A DNA stretch of 64,000 nt from Salinibaculum rarum (GTDB taxonomy: Archaea; Halobacteriota; Halobacteria; Halobacteriales; Haloarculaceae), in contig NZ_CP129992.1 of assembly GCF_030505615.1 (NCBI RefSeq), positions 930,001 to 994,000 on the forward strand, written 5' to 3'. The notes beneath the pieces are model-generated. The model did not search any database. It was not told the DNA's origin and saw nothing but the letters and a program-made list of their open reading frames with translations. Shown here piece by piece: positions 17,445-27,206 of the stretch. The position numbers and the translations under genes were made by a program. The number at the start of each line of letters is the position of its first letter. Position 1 is the first letter of the stretch.

Positions 17445-18326
17445 ATGAACGTCGATGCTGTGGTACTGGACGTCGACGGCGTCCTCGTCGATGTCGCCGA
17501 CTCCTATCGCCGTGCAATCGTCGAGTCCATCGAGCGGGTCTACGGCGAGACCATCGCTCGCGGGGACATCCAGCAGTTCAAAGACGCCGGCGGGTTCAAC
17601 AACGACTGGGAACTCACCGACGCCGCCGCACTCTACGTCCTCGCTCGCCGTGAGGGGATGGAGCGCTCGCTGTCGCAGTTTACCGACGCTATCCAGCGCG
17701 TGGGCGGGGGCCTCGATGGCGCTCGGACGGTCGTCAGCGAGGAACTGACCCCTGCCGACCGCGAGCGCGTCCTCGCCGAGTGGGACACCGACCGTCTCCG
17801 CGACGTGTTCCAGCAACTCTACCTCGGCAGTGACCTCTACCGGGACATCGAGGGCGGGGACCCCGCTCTCGATACGCCGGGGTTCATCCACGACGAACCG
17901 GTCATCGTCGACGCTACGACTATCGAGACACTGCACGACCGGTTCCACGTCGGCGTGCTCACCGGCCGCCCCGCGGCCGAGGCCGACATCGCACTCGACC
18001 GCGCCGGACTCTCGGTGCCCGACGACCACCGCTTTACCATGGACGACTGGGAGGCCGGCAAACCAGACCCGGCCGCGCTGGTGACGCTGGCAGAACGCTT
18101 CGACGCCGCCGGCGAGGGGTCTGTCGACAGCGTCGCGTTCGTCGGTGACACCCTCGACGACGTGCGGACGGCAGTCAACGCCGCCGACGTCGACGAGCGG
18201 ACCTACTACGGTGTCGGCGTTCTCACCGGCGGACTCACCGGCGAGCGCGGCAAACGGAAGTACGAGCAGACCGGTGCGGCGGCCGTCGTCGACTCCGTCA
18301 ACGACCTGCCTGACCTGCTGAGTTGA
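17445..18326 (+). CDS. HAD-superfamily subfamily IA hydrolase (TIGR01548-like)
   Basis: The ATG at 17445 is taken rather than the upstream in-frame start because the HAD motif I begins at once: [11 protein letters not shown] (nucleophile Asp and acid/base Asp). Motif II is [11 protein letters not shown], motif III Lys is in AGKPDPAAL, and motif IV is [12 protein letters not shown] large helical cap spans about 40-165. The 293-residue length suits the TIGR01548 group, in which some members are tied to imidazoleglycerol-phosphate dehydratase-like chemistry. The substrate cannot be told from sequence, and no his gene is nearby. Confidence 0.8.
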   Translation: MNVDAVVLDVDGVLVDVADSYRRAIVESIERVYGETIARGDIQQFKDAGGFNNDWELTDAAALYVLARREGMERSLSQFTDAIQRVGGGLDGARTVVSEELTPADRERVLAEWDTDRLRDVFQQLYLGSDLYRDIEGGDPALDTPGFIHDEPVIVDATTIETLHDRFHVGVLTGRPAAEADIALDRAGLSVPDDHRFTMDDWEAGKPDPAALVTLAERFDAAGEGSVDSVAFVGDTLDDVRTAVNAADVDERTYYGVGVLTGGLTGERGKRKYEQTGAAAVVDSVNDLPDLLS

Positions 18327-18369
18327 CTGAACTCACAACGCTTATTCGCCGTTCGGCCAACCTACGTGT

Positions 18370-19035
18370 ATGCAGATTGCACTCCTCGGCGGTACTGGAG
18401 ACATCGGACAGGGTCTCGCGCTCCGGTGGGCGCGCGACACGAACCACGACGTTCTCATCGGCTCTCGTGAGGCCGAGAAAGCCGCGGCGAAAGCCGACGA
18501 GTACGAGTCGGAACTGGCCGAGCGCGGCCACGACGTCGACATCGCTGGCCTGGAAAACGCCGCCGCCGCGGCGGAGGCGGACGTCGCCGTCCTCTCGGTC
18601 CCCGCCTACTACCTCTCGGACACCATCGACGCCGTCACTGACGAACTCGACGAGACGGTTCTGGTCTCCCCTGCGGTCGGGATGCAGCGCGACGAGGCCG
18701 GCGTCCACTACAACCCGCCTGGCGTCGGCAGCGTCACCGCACTCGCCGCGAAGGCCGCACCCGACGACGTTCCCGTGGTCGGGGCCTTCCACAACCTCGC
18801 GGCGGGCAAACTCGCCGACCTCGATGCCGACCTCGACTGGGACGTTCCCATCGTCTCCGACGACGCCGACGCCAAGGAGACCGTCACCGCCCTCGCGGAG
18901 GGAATCGAGGGCATCCGTGCCCTCGACGCCGGCGCTCTCGCTAACGCGAGCGAAGTCGAATCGATGACACCGTTGCTCATCAACCTCGCTGCGAACAACG
19001 AGGACCTGCACGACCTGGGCGTCAAGTTCTGGTAA
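18370..19035 (+). CDS. npdG: F420H2:NADP oxidoreductase
   Basis: The 221-residue protein begins MQIALLGGTGDIGQGLA (a GxGxxG dinucleotide-binding turn; a Ser-Arg pair in IGSREAEKA binds the NADP 2'-phosphate). It continues with VLSVPAYYLSDTI, GAFHNLAAGKLAD and the C-terminal SMTPLLINLA. This matches NpdG, which transfers hydride between coenzyme F420 and NADP in the cytosol. A TATA-like CGCTTATTC lies about 27 bp upstream, so a leaderless start is likely. It is monocistronic; a 495-bp gene-free stretch follows. Confidence 0.88.
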   Translation: MQIALLGGTGDIGQGLALRWARDTNHDVLIGSREAEKAAAKADEYESELAERGHDVDIAGLENAAAAAEADVAVLSVPAYYLSDTIDAVTDELDETVLVSPAVGMQRDEAGVHYNPPGVGSVTALAAKAAPDDVPVVGAFHNLAAGKLADLDADLDWDVPIVSDDADAKETVTALAEGIEGIRALDAGALANASEVESMTPLLINLAANNEDLHDLGVKFW

Positions 19036-19098
19036 ACCACCTTTTTCAGCGTCGGGTCGCGCGCGCCGCCGCTCTTCCGAACGTGGGCGAAAAACACC

Positions 19099-19116
19099 GT
19101 GGGAGCTTGCTCCCAC
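19099..19116. repeat. Perfect 8-bp inverted repeat, 2-nt loop
   Basis: GTGGGAGC-TT-GCTCCCAC. It lies 64 bp after the npdG stop and could act as part of its terminator, or as the tip of a dispersed repeat. Confidence 0.75.
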
Positions 19117-19427
19117 GAGCCCACGCTCGCGTTACTCGCGTGGAGGCTGCTCGCGCTCGGTAGAGCGCTCGCAGGTGCCAGCTTTGTGCCAACCGCACAG
19201 CACCGCAATCGCACTGCGGCGACTGCAGCGCTGCCTTTCCCCGTTATCGTTCGGCCGCGGCAGGCCGCCGAGGCATGCGTTCCCGGCCACAGACTGGTCG
19301 ATAAAGACGATGCTTCACTCTCAGCCAAACCTGTGATACACTGCTGGATGGGACACGAGAACGGGTAGAAGCAGGGCTGTCGTGTAGTGCGGTAGCCATG
19401 CGGTGAACGCTAAGCTAGCACCTGCGA

Positions 19428-19443
19428 GCGGCCTACCGGCCGC
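19428..19443. repeat. Inverted repeat GCGGCC-TACC-GGCCGC
   Basis: A perfect 6-bp stem with a 4-nt loop, followed by GAGCAGCC and a T-run (19452-19456). Confidence 0.6.
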
Positions 19444-19463
19444 GAGCAGCCTTTTTCACTATG

Positions 19464-19526
19464 TTTTTTCGGCAAGCGGTGGGCCGCGAGCCGAAGGCTC
19501 GCGTGCGACACCCGCCGCCGAAAAAA
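19464..19526 (-). terminator. Long interrupted hairpin just downstream of thioredoxin
   Basis: Outer arms TTTTTTCGGC (19464-19473) and GCCGAAAAAA (19517-19526) are perfectly complementary. They enclose a second perfect stem, CGCGAGCC-GAA-GGCTCGCG (19485-19503). The structure begins 4 bp after the thioredoxin stop on the minus strand and is bounded by T- and A-runs, so it could terminate transcription in either direction. Confidence 0.55.
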
Positions 19527-19530
19527 GTAG

Positions 19531-19797
19531 TTAGGCGTCAGCCTGCTGGAACGCGGCCTCGATGTCTTCGGCCTGTGTGACGCCGACAAAGCGCTCGACG
19601 ATGCCGTCGTCGTTTTCGATGATGAGCGTGGGCAGCGAGCGAACCTGGTACTCGTTGGCAACGTCCTGTTCCTCGTCGACGTTGACCTTCTCGAATTCGA
19701 CGTCCTCGTACTCCTCCGCGAGTTCGTCCAGGATTGGGTCCTGTGTTTTGCACGGGCCACACCAGTCTGCGTAGAAGTCCTTGAGCGTGACTGTCAT
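19531..19797 (-). CDS. trxA: Thioredoxin
   Basis: The ATG at 19797 gives an 88-residue single thioredoxin fold starting [16 protein letters not shown]; the longer open frame upstream is non-coding. The CGPC active site is canonical (Cys13 and Cys16), and the cis-Pro loop is RSLPTLII. It lacks the first beta-alpha unit of the standard ~105-residue protein, as is common in archaeal short thioredoxins. It reduces protein disulfides in the cytosol. TATA-like CTTATC lies about 30 bp upstream. It is divergent from sec61b. Confidence 0.9.
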   Translation of the reverse strand: MTVTLKDFYADWCGPCKTQDPILDELAEEYEDVEFEKVNVDEEQDVANEYQVRSLPTLIIENDDGIVERFVGVTQAEDIEAAFQQADA

Positions 19798-19903
19798 GGG
19801 TTCTCGCACAACTACTCCGGCGGTGAAGATAAGGGTTTTCCACTTCGCGAGCAGCGCGCACTCGGTCGAAAGGCTTAGGCAGGACCGTTTCCCAGATACG
19901 CGT

Positions 19904-20062
19904 ATGAGCAGTAGTGACGGCGGCGGACTGATGTCCAGTGCCGGACTGGTCCGGTACTTCGACGCCGAGGACAGCAACGCGATTCGCATCGACCCAAAGA
20001 CCATCGTCGCCTTCGGTGCCCTCTTCGGTGCGTTTATCCTCGTTTTGAACGCCTTCATCTGA
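19904..20062 (+). CDS. sec61b: Sec61beta/SecG, protein-translocase small subunit
   Basis: The 52-residue protein starts [20 protein letters not shown] and has one C-terminal TM helix (about 34-51; [18 protein letters not shown]). The Gly/Ser-rich N-terminus followed by an LVRYFDxED motif and a tail helix is typical of archaeal Sec61beta, the peripheral subunit of the SecYEbeta channel. GGCTTAGGC is about 28 bp upstream, so a leaderless start is likely. It is too short for most ORF filters. Confidence 0.9.
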   Translation: MSSSDGGGLMSSAGLVRYFDAEDSNAIRIDPKTIVAFGALFGAFILVLNAFI

Positions 20063-20135
20063 GGACGCGGTTCGTTTTGCAGCAGTTTGTTCCAAACCCC
20101 GGGGAGCTTTGAGCGTCGGGACCCCAGCGCCACCA

Positions 20136-21518
20136 ATGACTGTCCGCATCCGCGGTATCTACACGACGGCGCTGACCCAGTTGCTCGACGACGTGGTACA
20201 GGCGTCCCCGCCGATTCGGGAGCGGTTCGACGCGGAGTTGCCGGTCGAACCGGCTGCGACGACGGTAACGACCACCGACGACCGGCAGGGCGTGGGTGTC
20301 GTCGGCGACTCCGCGCACGTCGAGTCGGTCGTCGAGCGACTCCGTGGGGTCGGCGTGGATACGCTCGCGTGGGCAGCGGACCTGCCTCGCGGGGCCGTCT
20401 ACGCCGGGGAGGTCACCGAGACACTGGGGAGCGGCGCCGTCGTCGCCGTCGGTGACGGCGAGGGATTCCTACCGTACTCCAGGAGCACACGGCGAATCGA
20501 AGCCGGCGACCAGCTCCGGGTGCAGGTCAACGACCCGAGGCCGCCCTGGAGTGACGGTCGGCCGGTGCTCGATACCACGATTCGGGTCCAGGCCGGCCTG
20601 GCGTCGCTCGTCCGCGGGAAGTCGGCCAGTGCTACCGGTCCCGAACTGGCCGACCTCGTGCCGACCGACCCGCCGGAGGGGTGGGGCATCGACTGGGGGC
20701 GGGCCAGCGACGACGCCAGCCTCGACGCGTTAGACGAGACTCTCGCGACGCTCGCCGACCGCGCGCGAGCGCTCGACGACGCCTTCGCCGACGCGCCGGA
20801 CCCGACCGACGCCACTCCCCACTGCTACTGGGACGGCGAGTCGACGTGGTGGGTGTGGTTCGGCCGGGACTCGCGCTTTGCATTAGACGAGATTCGCCGC
20901 GAGGTGACCGCGACGATGGCCGGCCACCACCGCACGAAGGCGGCCGACCGCGAGGCGAGTGCGGCCGTCGACTTCGTGGAAGCGGTGTGTGCCGATTCGG
21001 CGAGTGGCGACGGAGGCCAGGACTTTCCCTTCGGCGCCGTCACACGGCAGTTCGGGCCGGTGGAGGGTGACCGGCTCGGTATCGCCCACGGGAAACCCGA
21101 CGGCCGGTGTTACACGCTCGGGACCGGCGAGGTCACCAGCCACGGGACCGATGGGTCGCTGACACTGCGCCGCGAGATGACGCCCGGTGGCACCTACGAC
21201 GCGCTCGGCGTCGACCGGCAGGCCGGCGACGTGGCGATTACGAAATTCGAGGAGGGTCGGTGGTGGTATCCGACGGTCTACCGCGGCGAGGACGGGACCG
21301 AACGCGGGACGTACGTCAACATCTGTACGCCCGTCGAGATATTCCCCGACGCCGTCCGGTATGTCGACCTCCACGTCGACGTGGTGAAACACGCCGACGG
21401 CACCGTCGAGCGCGTCGACGACGACGAACTCGACACAGCCGAAGCCGACGGGCTGATTCCGACGCCGCTGGCGGAGAAAGCCAGGAGCGTCGCCAGTGCC
21501 GTCGAGAACGCTCTCTAG
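20136..21518 (+). CDS. FAU-1-type RNA-binding protein/ribonuclease with DUF402 domain
   Basis: The ATG at 20136 (MTVRIRGIYTTALTQLL) is preferred to an alternative nine codons upstream because the conserved domain starts there. The 460-residue protein has an N-terminal RNase E/G-like S1 region (GAVYAGEV, FLPYSRS, DQLRVQVNDPR), a middle helical region, and a C-terminal DUF402 domain (GTYDALG, RWWYPTVYRGEDG, NICTPVEIFP, YVDLHVDVV). FAU-1 proteins bind AU-rich RNA and are implicated in 5S rRNA processing. Monocistronic. Confidence 0.82.
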   Translation: MTVRIRGIYTTALTQLLDDVVQASPPIRERFDAELPVEPAATTVTTTDDRQGVGVVGDSAHVESVVERLRGVGVDTLAWAADLPRGAVYAGEVTETLGSGAVVAVGDGEGFLPYSRSTRRIEAGDQLRVQVNDPRPPWSDGRPVLDTTIRVQAGLASLVRGKSASATGPELADLVPTDPPEGWGIDWGRASDDASLDALDETLATLADRARALDDAFADAPDPTDATPHCYWDGESTWWVWFGRDSRFALDEIRREVTATMAGHHRTKAADREASAAVDFVEAVCADSASGDGGQDFPFGAVTRQFGPVEGDRLGIAHGKPDGRCYTLGTGEVTSHGTDGSLTLRREMTPGGTYDALGVDRQAGDVAITKFEEGRWWYPTVYRGEDGTERGTYVNICTPVEIFPDAVRYVDLHVDVVKHADGTVERVDDDELDTAEADGLIPTPLAEKARSVASAVENAL

Positions 21519-21559
21519 GTGCGACAACACTTTTCTGCATCTGTGTGCTAGCAGTTACC

Positions 21560-21970
21560 ATGTCTGGGGGAGAACACAGCGACCGAGCGGACCTGAGCGC
21601 CGGGGAGCGAGAGGCGCTTCACAGCGTCGAACTCGGCCTCGAGTGGTTGCACCGTGCCCACGGCGATCTCGTCGAATTTCACCACAAGACGGGGCACGCG
21701 ATGGACCACCTCGCCGAGGCCGAAGAGAAACTGCGCGCGTGTGGCCACGCCGACGTGGCCGACGCCCTGCGCGACCAGTACCTGCCGAGGGGAGTCATCG
21801 ACGAGGACCGGTGGTCGTACGACGTGCTCGAGAGCTACCAGGACGGGTTCCTCTCGGAGCTGATGGCCTTCGAACAGCGCGTGCGCGGTGAGATTGCCGA
21901 CGGCCGGCGCCACGTCACCGAACGCCAGCAGGAACGCGAGTGGAAACGGCGGGCACGCGACGGGGAATAG
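21560..21970 (+). CDS. Conserved haloarchaeal helical hypothetical protein
   Basis: The ATG at 21560 gives 136 residues, almost all helical and soluble, with HSVELGLEWLHRAHGDLVEFHHKTGHAM near the start and a basic C-terminus (ERQQEREWKRRARDGE). The cluster of His and acidic residues at 31-50 could bind a metal, but no known motif is matched. It is followed 42 bp later by the SDR gene in the same direction. Function unknown. Confidence 0.6.
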   Translation: MSGGEHSDRADLSAGEREALHSVELGLEWLHRAHGDLVEFHHKTGHAMDHLAEAEEKLRACGHADVADALRDQYLPRGVIDEDRWSYDVLESYQDGFLSELMAFEQRVRGEIADGRRHVTERQQEREWKRRARDGE

Positions 21971-22012
21971 CGCGCCCGTGGCTTCAAGCCCCGGCGGGCC
22001 GTAGCCGCCGCT

Positions 22013-22750
22013 GTGATTACCCCCGACCTCTCCGGCCGTGTCGCAGTCGTGACCGGGAGCGCGAACGGCATCGGTCGCGAACTCCTGCTGGCGCTGGCCG
22101 CAGACGGCGCAGACGTTGCGGTCCACTACCGGACCAGCGGCGATGCCGCCCAGGAGGTGGCCGCCCGCGCTCGCGAGTCGGGTGTCCGGGCGACGACCGT
22201 TCAGGCCGACGTGACCGACCCCGACGACGTCGATGGGCTCTTCGACGCAATCGAGGCCGACCTCGGGACCGTCGATATACTCGTGAACAACGTCGGCGCA
22301 TTCGCGCCCCGCCACTGGGCGGACATCGAGTACGACACCTGGAAGCGGGTCATGGAGACGAATCTCGACGCGACCTACCTCTGTTCGAAGCGCGTCCTTC
22401 CTGCGATGCGCGCCCAGTCTTACGGCCGCATCGTCAACGTCGGCTACGCCTCTAGCGAGAAGGGACTGGTCAGCGCGAAGAACTTCCCTTACTTCGCGGC
22501 GAAGGCGGGTGTCCTGATGTTCACGCGGATGCTCGCTGCGGATACGCAGGACACGGACATCACCGTCAACGCCGTCTCGCCGTACGTCGTCGAGAACTCT
22601 GACGAGTTCCCGGACGAACTCCCGCGCGGGCGCCCGGCGTCGTTCGAGGATATGCAACAGGCCGTCCGGTTTTTCCTCGACTCGGGGAGCGACTACGTGA
22701 GCGGGCAAAACGTCGAGGTGAGCGGGGGCTGGTTGCCCGAACGGGTCTGA
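22013..22750 (+). CDS. Short-chain dehydrogenase/reductase (FabG-like)
   Basis: The 245-residue protein starts at GTG 22013. It is a classical SDR: cofactor turn TGSANGIG (15-22), NNVG in place of NNAG, catalytic Ser in VGYASS, active-site YFAAK (Tyr and Lys), and C-terminal SGQNVEVSGGW. HYRTS after the second strand suggests NADPH preference. The substrate is not inferable. It may share a transcript with the helical hypothetical gene upstream. Confidence 0.85.
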   Translation: MITPDLSGRVAVVTGSANGIGRELLLALAADGADVAVHYRTSGDAAQEVAARARESGVRATTVQADVTDPDDVDGLFDAIEADLGTVDILVNNVGAFAPRHWADIEYDTWKRVMETNLDATYLCSKRVLPAMRAQSYGRIVNVGYASSEKGLVSAKNFPYFAAKAGVLMFTRMLAADTQDTDITVNAVSPYVVENSDEFPDELPRGRPASFEDMQQAVRFFLDSGSDYVSGQNVEVSGGWLPERV

Positions 22751-22775
22751 GTAGCGGTCCCGCCCGCTCCGTTGC

Positions 22776-22828
22776 GCCGTCGCCGGAAAGTCGTCGGCCT
22801 CGCCGTCGCCGGAACAATCGTCGGCCTC
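22776..22828. repeat. Imperfect tandem duplication of about 26 bp
   Basis: Two copies share GCCGTCGCCGGAA, a variable 2-4 bp, then TCGTCGGCCTC. The repeat sits in the 171-bp gap between the SDR and the KaiC-like gene. No known function. Confidence 0.6.
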
Positions 22829-22921
22829 GACGTAGCCCGCCTCACGGTCAAATCGTATATACTGCGTCTCTTTTGACTCGGCCGGCAACTACATTATCCC
22901 TTAGAAAAAATTAATAATGAA

Positions 22922-23626
22922 ATGTCACGTCCCCAGTCACGTCTTTCGACGGGCATTGATGCTATTGACAGGCACATGTCCGGTGGCATCGAACCGGGCA
23001 GTGTCGTTGCACTCATTGCCGGACCGACGATGCAAAGCGAGGCAATTCTTCACCAACTCGTCGAGATGCACCAGACGCTGTACTTGACGACACTTCGGCA
23101 AGCCAGTGCCGTCGAGAACGACCTCGAACGGCTGTCGACCGACGACGTGTTCGTCGAGTATGCGGGCGCAGACCGGACGATGAACAACGAGTTTCTGCGA
23201 CAGATAACTGGGTCTCGGAGCTACAAACCGTCGTTTACGAACGATACCTCGCTTCTCGATACTGTCTACGAGATTCTGCAAGACCTCGACCAGAAAGCAA
23301 ACGTCGTCCTCGACCCGGTCAACCCGATGGAGGAGTCGGAGAACAAGGACGCTTACAGAGAGGTGCTGAACGAACTCAAATCCACGATGCTCGACACGGG
23401 TGGGGTCGGTATCTTGCACTGTATCACACTCGATGAGCTACCGCCGTTTCGGGACGTGACACTCGCACTCGCGGATGTCGTGTGGGAACTGGACCTCGTC
23501 TCCCTGGCGAGTTCGATGGAGTATCAGCTGTCGATTCCGAAAAACCGCGGTGGGAAGCCGGTGCTCGACGACATTTCTATCGTCCTCGAGAAGGACGTCT
23601 GGGTCGACGAGAGCAGAAACATCTAG
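22922..23626 (+). CDS. KaiC/RAD55-like protein with a degenerate P-loop
   Basis: The 234-residue protein follows the KaiC/RadA fold: TGIDAIDRHMSGGIEPGSVVALIAG, later YLTTLRQ, a Walker-B-like ANVVLDPVN, and VGILHCITL. At the P-loop, however, the sequence is AGPTMQSEA, with neither the Gly-Lys-Ser/Thr nor the second conserved Gly, so nucleotide hydrolysis is doubtful. Composition is less GC-rich than its neighbours, and the upstream region (22890-22921) is AT-rich with ATTATCCC about 28 bp before the ATG. Such proteins may be regulatory pseudo-ATPases. The family name is uncertain. Confidence 0.7.
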   Translation: MSRPQSRLSTGIDAIDRHMSGGIEPGSVVALIAGPTMQSEAILHQLVEMHQTLYLTTLRQASAVENDLERLSTDDVFVEYAGADRTMNNEFLRQITGSRSYKPSFTNDTSLLDTVYEILQDLDQKANVVLDPVNPMEESENKDAYREVLNELKSTMLDTGGVGILHCITLDELPPFRDVTLALADVVWELDLVSLASSMEYQLSIPKNRGGKPVLDDISIVLEKDVWVDESRNI

Positions 23627-23685
23627 CCCCGGTCGCGGACCGAACCGATAGCGTTTCACTACTCCGGACCCTGGCATTGCCACAG

Positions 23686-26652
23686 ATGAGTCGCGACTAC
23701 ATCGAGGTACGCGGGGCCGAGGAACACAACCTCAAAGACGTCGACGTCACCGTCCCCCGCGAGGAGTTGACGGTCGTGACGGGCCTTTCGGGGTCGGGCA
23801 AGTCGTCGCTCGCCTTCGAGACGATTTACGCCGAGGGACAGCGCCGCTACATCGAGTCGCTGTCCGCCTACGCCCGGAACTTCCTCGGGCAGATGGACAA
23901 GCCACAGGTCGAGAACGTCGAGGGGCTCTCGCCCGCTATCTCTATCGACCAGAAAAACGCCGCGAACAACCCGCGGTCGACGGTCGGGACCGTCACCGAA
24001 CTCCACGACTATCTCCGTCTCCTCTACGCTCGCGTCGGCACGCCACACTGTCCCGAGTGTGGCCGCGAAGTCGGCGAGCAGTCCGCCCAGCAGATGGTCC
24101 GCCGCCTGCTTGACGCGCCGGACGGAACCCGCGCGAAGATCTGTGCGCCGGTCGTCCGCGACCAGAAGGGCGCCTTCGAGGACCGCTTCGACGAACTCGT
24201 CAGCGAGGGGTACACCCGCGTCGAGGTCGACGGCGAGAGCTACGATTTGACTGTCGACCGACCCGACTTAGACGAGAACTACGACCACACCATCGACGTG
24301 GTGGTCGACCGCGTCAAACTCAGCGACGACGCCCGCTCTCGGCTCACCGACTCCGTCGAAACAGCACTGGAGGAGGCAGACGGCGTGTTGAAAGTCGTCT
24401 TCCCGGACCCGCCAGCGGACCTCGAGGTCGGCGGGGCGACGGCCCGGTCGACGGGTGACCTGGCCGACGACGAACGCGACCAGCGGCTGGTCGTCGAGTT
24501 CTCCGAAGACCTCGCCTGTAACCACTGCGGCATCGACATCTCGGAAATCGAGACGCGTTCGTTTTCCTTCAACAGTCCCCACGGTGCCTGCCCGGAGTGT
24601 GAGGGTATCGGCTCGACGAAGGAAGTCGACGAGGACCTCGTCATCGAGGACCCCTCGAAGCCGCTCAAGCACGTCTTCGAGCCGTGGAGCTACAACCGCA
24701 CCTACTACTCGCGACAGCTGGACAACGTCGCCGACCACTTCGGCGTCTCGCTCGACACGCCATTCGAGGAGCTAGACGACGATATCCAGCGGCAGTTCCT
24801 CTATGGCACCGACCAGGTCGTCCACTTCGAGTGGACGACCAAGAACGGCACCCGCGAGAAGACAGAGCGCTTCGAGGGTGTCATCAACAACCTGGAGCGT
24901 CGCCACGTCGAGACCGACAGCGACCGCGCGCGCGACCACATCGAGGAGTTCATGGCTGTCACCACCTGTCCGGCGTGTGAGGGCACCCGCCTGAAGGCCG
25001 AGTCCCGGCACGTCCTCGTCGACGGCACGTCCATCACCGAGGTCAACCAGATGTCCATCGGCGACGCGCTGGCTCACTTCGAGGGGATGGAAGAACACCT
25101 CGATGCCCGCCAGACGAAGATTGCCGAGGAGATTCTCAAGGAGATTCGCGCCCGTCTTGGCTTCATGTGTGAGGTCGGCCTCGAATACCTGACGCTGGAC
25201 CGCGAAGCCTCCACGCTGTCGGGTGGTGAGAGCCAGCGGATTCGGCTGGCTACCCAGATTGGCTCCGGACTGGTGGGTGTCCTCTACGTGCTGGACGAAC
25301 CCTCCATTGGCCTCCACCAGCGGGACAACGACCGCCTGCTGAACACCCTGGAAGAACTCCGGGACATCGGCAACACGCTCATCGTGGTCGAACACGACAC
25401 CGAGACGATGCGCCGGGCGGACAACATCATCGACATGGGTCCCGGTCCCGGCAAGCGCGGCGGCGAAGTCGTCGTCAACGGTGACATGGACGACGTTATC
25501 GAGAGCGAGGAGAGTGTCACCGGGGAGTACCTCTCCGGCGAGAAGGCGATTCCGGTACCCGAAACTCGGCGAGAGCGCGACGGCGGGATAACGATTCGCG
25601 GCGCCCGCCAGCACAATCTCGCCGACCTCGACGTGGAGATTCCGGTGGGCAACTTCACCGCCATCACCGGCGTCTCCGGTTCGGGCAAGTCCACGCTGAT
25701 GCACGACGTCCTCTACAAGGGACTCGCCCGGGAGATGAACGACAACACCAGCGTCGACCCCGGCGAGCACGACGCAATCGAGGGCCTTTCGAACATCGAG
25801 ACGGTGCGGCTCATCGACCAGTCGCCCATCGGTCGGACCCCGCGCTCGAACCCCGCCACCTACACCAACGTCTTCGACTACGTCCGCGAACTGTTCGCTC
25901 AGACCGACCTCGCGAACCAGCGGGGCTACGAGAAGGGGCGGTTCTCTTTTAACGTCAAGGGCGGACGCTGCGAGGAGTGTGGCGGACAGGGAACCGTCAA
26001 AATCGAGATGAACTTCCTCTCGGACGTGTACGTCCCCTGCGAGGAGTGCGACGGGGACCGCTACAACGACGAGACCCTCGATGTGACCTACAAGGGCAAG
26101 ACAATCGCGGACGTGCTCCAGATGAGCGTCGACGAGGCCCACGACTTCTTCGAGAGTCACAGCCAGCTCCGCCGTCGGCTGAAGCTCCTGAAAGACGTGG
26201 GGCTGGGCTACATGCGACTCGGACAGCCTTCGACGACCCTCTCCGGTGGGGAGGCCCAGCGCGTGAAACTCGCCGAGGAACTGGGCAAGAAAGACAGCGG
26301 CGAGACGCTGTATCTGCTCGACGAGCCGACCACGGGACTGCACCCCGAAGACGAGCGGAAACTCATCGACGTGCTCCACCGGCTGACCGACGAAGGGAAC
26401 ACGGTCGTCGTCATCGAGCACGAACTCGACCTCGTCAAAAACGCCGACCACATCGTCGACCTGGGGCCGGAAGGTGGCGAAAACGGCGGAGAGGTCGTCG
26501 TCGCCGGCACGCCGGAAGACGTGGCCCGCGACGAGGACTCCTACACCGGCCAGTATCTCCGTGACCTGCTTCCTGACGTCGACCTGGAGGGGCCGCGCGC
26601 GGACCGCGACCTCGCTGCCGGCGAACAGGCAACCGGTGCCGGCGACGACTAG
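23686..26652 (+). CDS. uvrA: UvrA, excision-nuclease subunit A
   Basis: The ATG at 23686 ([20 protein letters not shown]) is chosen; the open frame extends upstream without coding character. The 988-residue protein has two ABC modules: Walker [10 protein letters not shown] (about 31-39) and GVSGSGKST (about 663-671), signature LSGGE twice, and [13 protein letters not shown]. The zinc modules CPECG, CNHCGI, CPECEG and CEECGG...CEECDGD are intact. It scans DNA for damage and loads UvrB. No uvrB or uvrC is in the window. The last 4 bp (CTAG) overlap the convergent toxin gene. Confidence 0.95.
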   Translation: MSRDYIEVRGAEEHNLKDVDVTVPREELTVVTGLSGSGKSSLAFETIYAEGQRRYIESLSAYARNFLGQMDKPQVENVEGLSPAISIDQKNAANNPRSTVGTVTELHDYLRLLYARVGTPHCPECGREVGEQSAQQMVRRLLDAPDGTRAKICAPVVRDQKGAFEDRFDELVSEGYTRVEVDGESYDLTVDRPDLDENYDHTIDVVVDRVKLSDDARSRLTDSVETALEEADGVLKVVFPDPPADLEVGGATARSTGDLADDERDQRLVVEFSEDLACNHCGIDISEIETRSFSFNSPHGACPECEGIGSTKEVDEDLVIEDPSKPLKHVFEPWSYNRTYYSRQLDNVADHFGVSLDTPFEELDDDIQRQFLYGTDQVVHFEWTTKNGTREKTERFEGVINNLERRHVETDSDRARDHIEEFMAVTTCPACEGTRLKAESRHVLVDGTSITEVNQMSIGDALAHFEGMEEHLDARQTKIAEEILKEIRARLGFMCEVGLEYLTLDREASTLSGGESQRIRLATQIGSGLVGVLYVLDEPSIGLHQRDNDRLLNTLEELRDIGNTLIVVEHDTETMRRADNIIDMGPGPGKRGGEVVVNGDMDDVIESEESVTGEYLSGEKAIPVPETRRERDGGITIRGARQHNLADLDVEIPVGNFTAITGVSGSGKSTLMHDVLYKGLAREMNDNTSVDPGEHDAIEGLSNIETVRLIDQSPIGRTPRSNPATYTNVFDYVRELFAQTDLANQRGYEKGRFSFNVKGGRCEECGGQGTVKIEMNFLSDVYVPCEECDGDRYNDETLDVTYKGKTIADVLQMSVDEAHDFFESHSQLRRRLKLLKDVGLGYMRLGQPSTTLSGGEAQRVKLAEELGKKDSGETLYLLDEPTTGLHPEDERKLIDVLHRLTDEGNTVVVIEHELDLVKNADHIVDLGPEGGENGGEVVVAGTPEDVARDEDSYTGQYLRDLLPDVDLEGPRADRDLAAGEQATGAGDD

Positions 26653-27206
26653 TCGTCGACTGCCTCGTCGATCAGCCGCTCGGCACGCCGGAGCAGCGAT
26701 GCGCTGAGGCGTGCGCCGACCTCGTCCATCGCCAGGAGGCTGTCTTTTGCATCGGCCGGAGCAAGCGCGTCTCGTTCGACGGCGCGAATCAGGACGCCAA
26801 TCGAACCGGAGACCGGAATCGAGAGCGCCTTGCAGGTCTGTCGAAGCGGCTTGTCGTCGCTGACGACGACGGCTGTCTGTGCTGTGTTCTCTCGGGTCCT
26901 GAGTGCCTGTGTCAGCAGTGCGAGGTCACCAGTCGGCGCTCCGTCGTCGACGATACCCAACTGTGTTCGTGCTGTTTCCGCTGTTTCCCCACGCTCGCTC
27001 GGGTCGCCGAGTACGGAGGCGCATGTGAGCCAGTCATCGAGTGCGGCCTCGAGCGTCGATTTGGCTGGCTCGCTGTCGACTTCGTCGAGGACTATCTCTG
27101 GTACTGTGACCTGGCCGTCGAGTTCGGCGAGCAATCCGAACGAATCGACGCGGGCGAGCGTGATTGCGACGCTGGCATCGACCAGCAGTAGCCGTTCGCC
27201 GCTCAT
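26649..27206 (-). CDS. PIN-domain toxin-like ribonuclease
   Basis: The 185-residue protein begins LLLVDASVAITLARVDSF (D10 as first PIN acidic residue), with VPEIVLDEV and VVVSDDKPLRQTC supplying the other carboxylates, as in VapC/DUF3368-type PIN nucleases. A C-terminal helical extension (about 145-185) is longer than in minimal VapC. Its start overlaps the antitoxin stop by 4 bp (ATGA), the usual coupling of a type II pair with the antitoxin first. Its stop codon overlaps the uvrA stop within CTAG on the opposite strand. Confidence 0.8.
   Translation of the reverse strand: MSGERLLLVDASVAITLARVDSFGLLAELDGQVTVPEIVLDEVDSEPAKSTLEAALDDWLTCASVLGDPSERGETAETARTQLGIVDDGAPTGDLALLTQALRTRENTAQTAVVVSDDKPLRQTCKALSIPVSGSIGVLIRAVERDALAPADAKDSLLAMDEVGARLSASLLRRAERLIDEAVDD

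Larger units (their letters stand above)
19036..19530. other. Gene-free 495-bp stretch with hairpins and repeated CCTTTTTCA boxes
   Basis: No open frame here shows halophilic acidic composition. The stretch begins with ACCTTTTTCAG directly after npdG, a pyrimidine-rich box repeated as GCCTTTTTCAC at about 19449-19459, and contains several strong inverted repeats listed separately. GC-rich filler lies between them. It may hold convergent terminators, a dispersed intergenic repeat element, or a small RNA. Confidence 0.5.

Noticed and set aside
19036-19530. tRNA or CRISPR in the gene-free stretch
   Set aside because: No cloverleaf or regularly spaced repeats seen.
21548-22888. Minus-strand 446-codon frame whose first 40 residues look acidic
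   Set aside because: Most of it is antisense to the SDR; the acidic start comes from the 26-bp duplication. A short gene at 22750-22888 cannot be fully excluded.
24772-26451. Minus-strand frame of about 560 codons opposite uvrA
   Set aside because: Shadow of uvrA; no domain.
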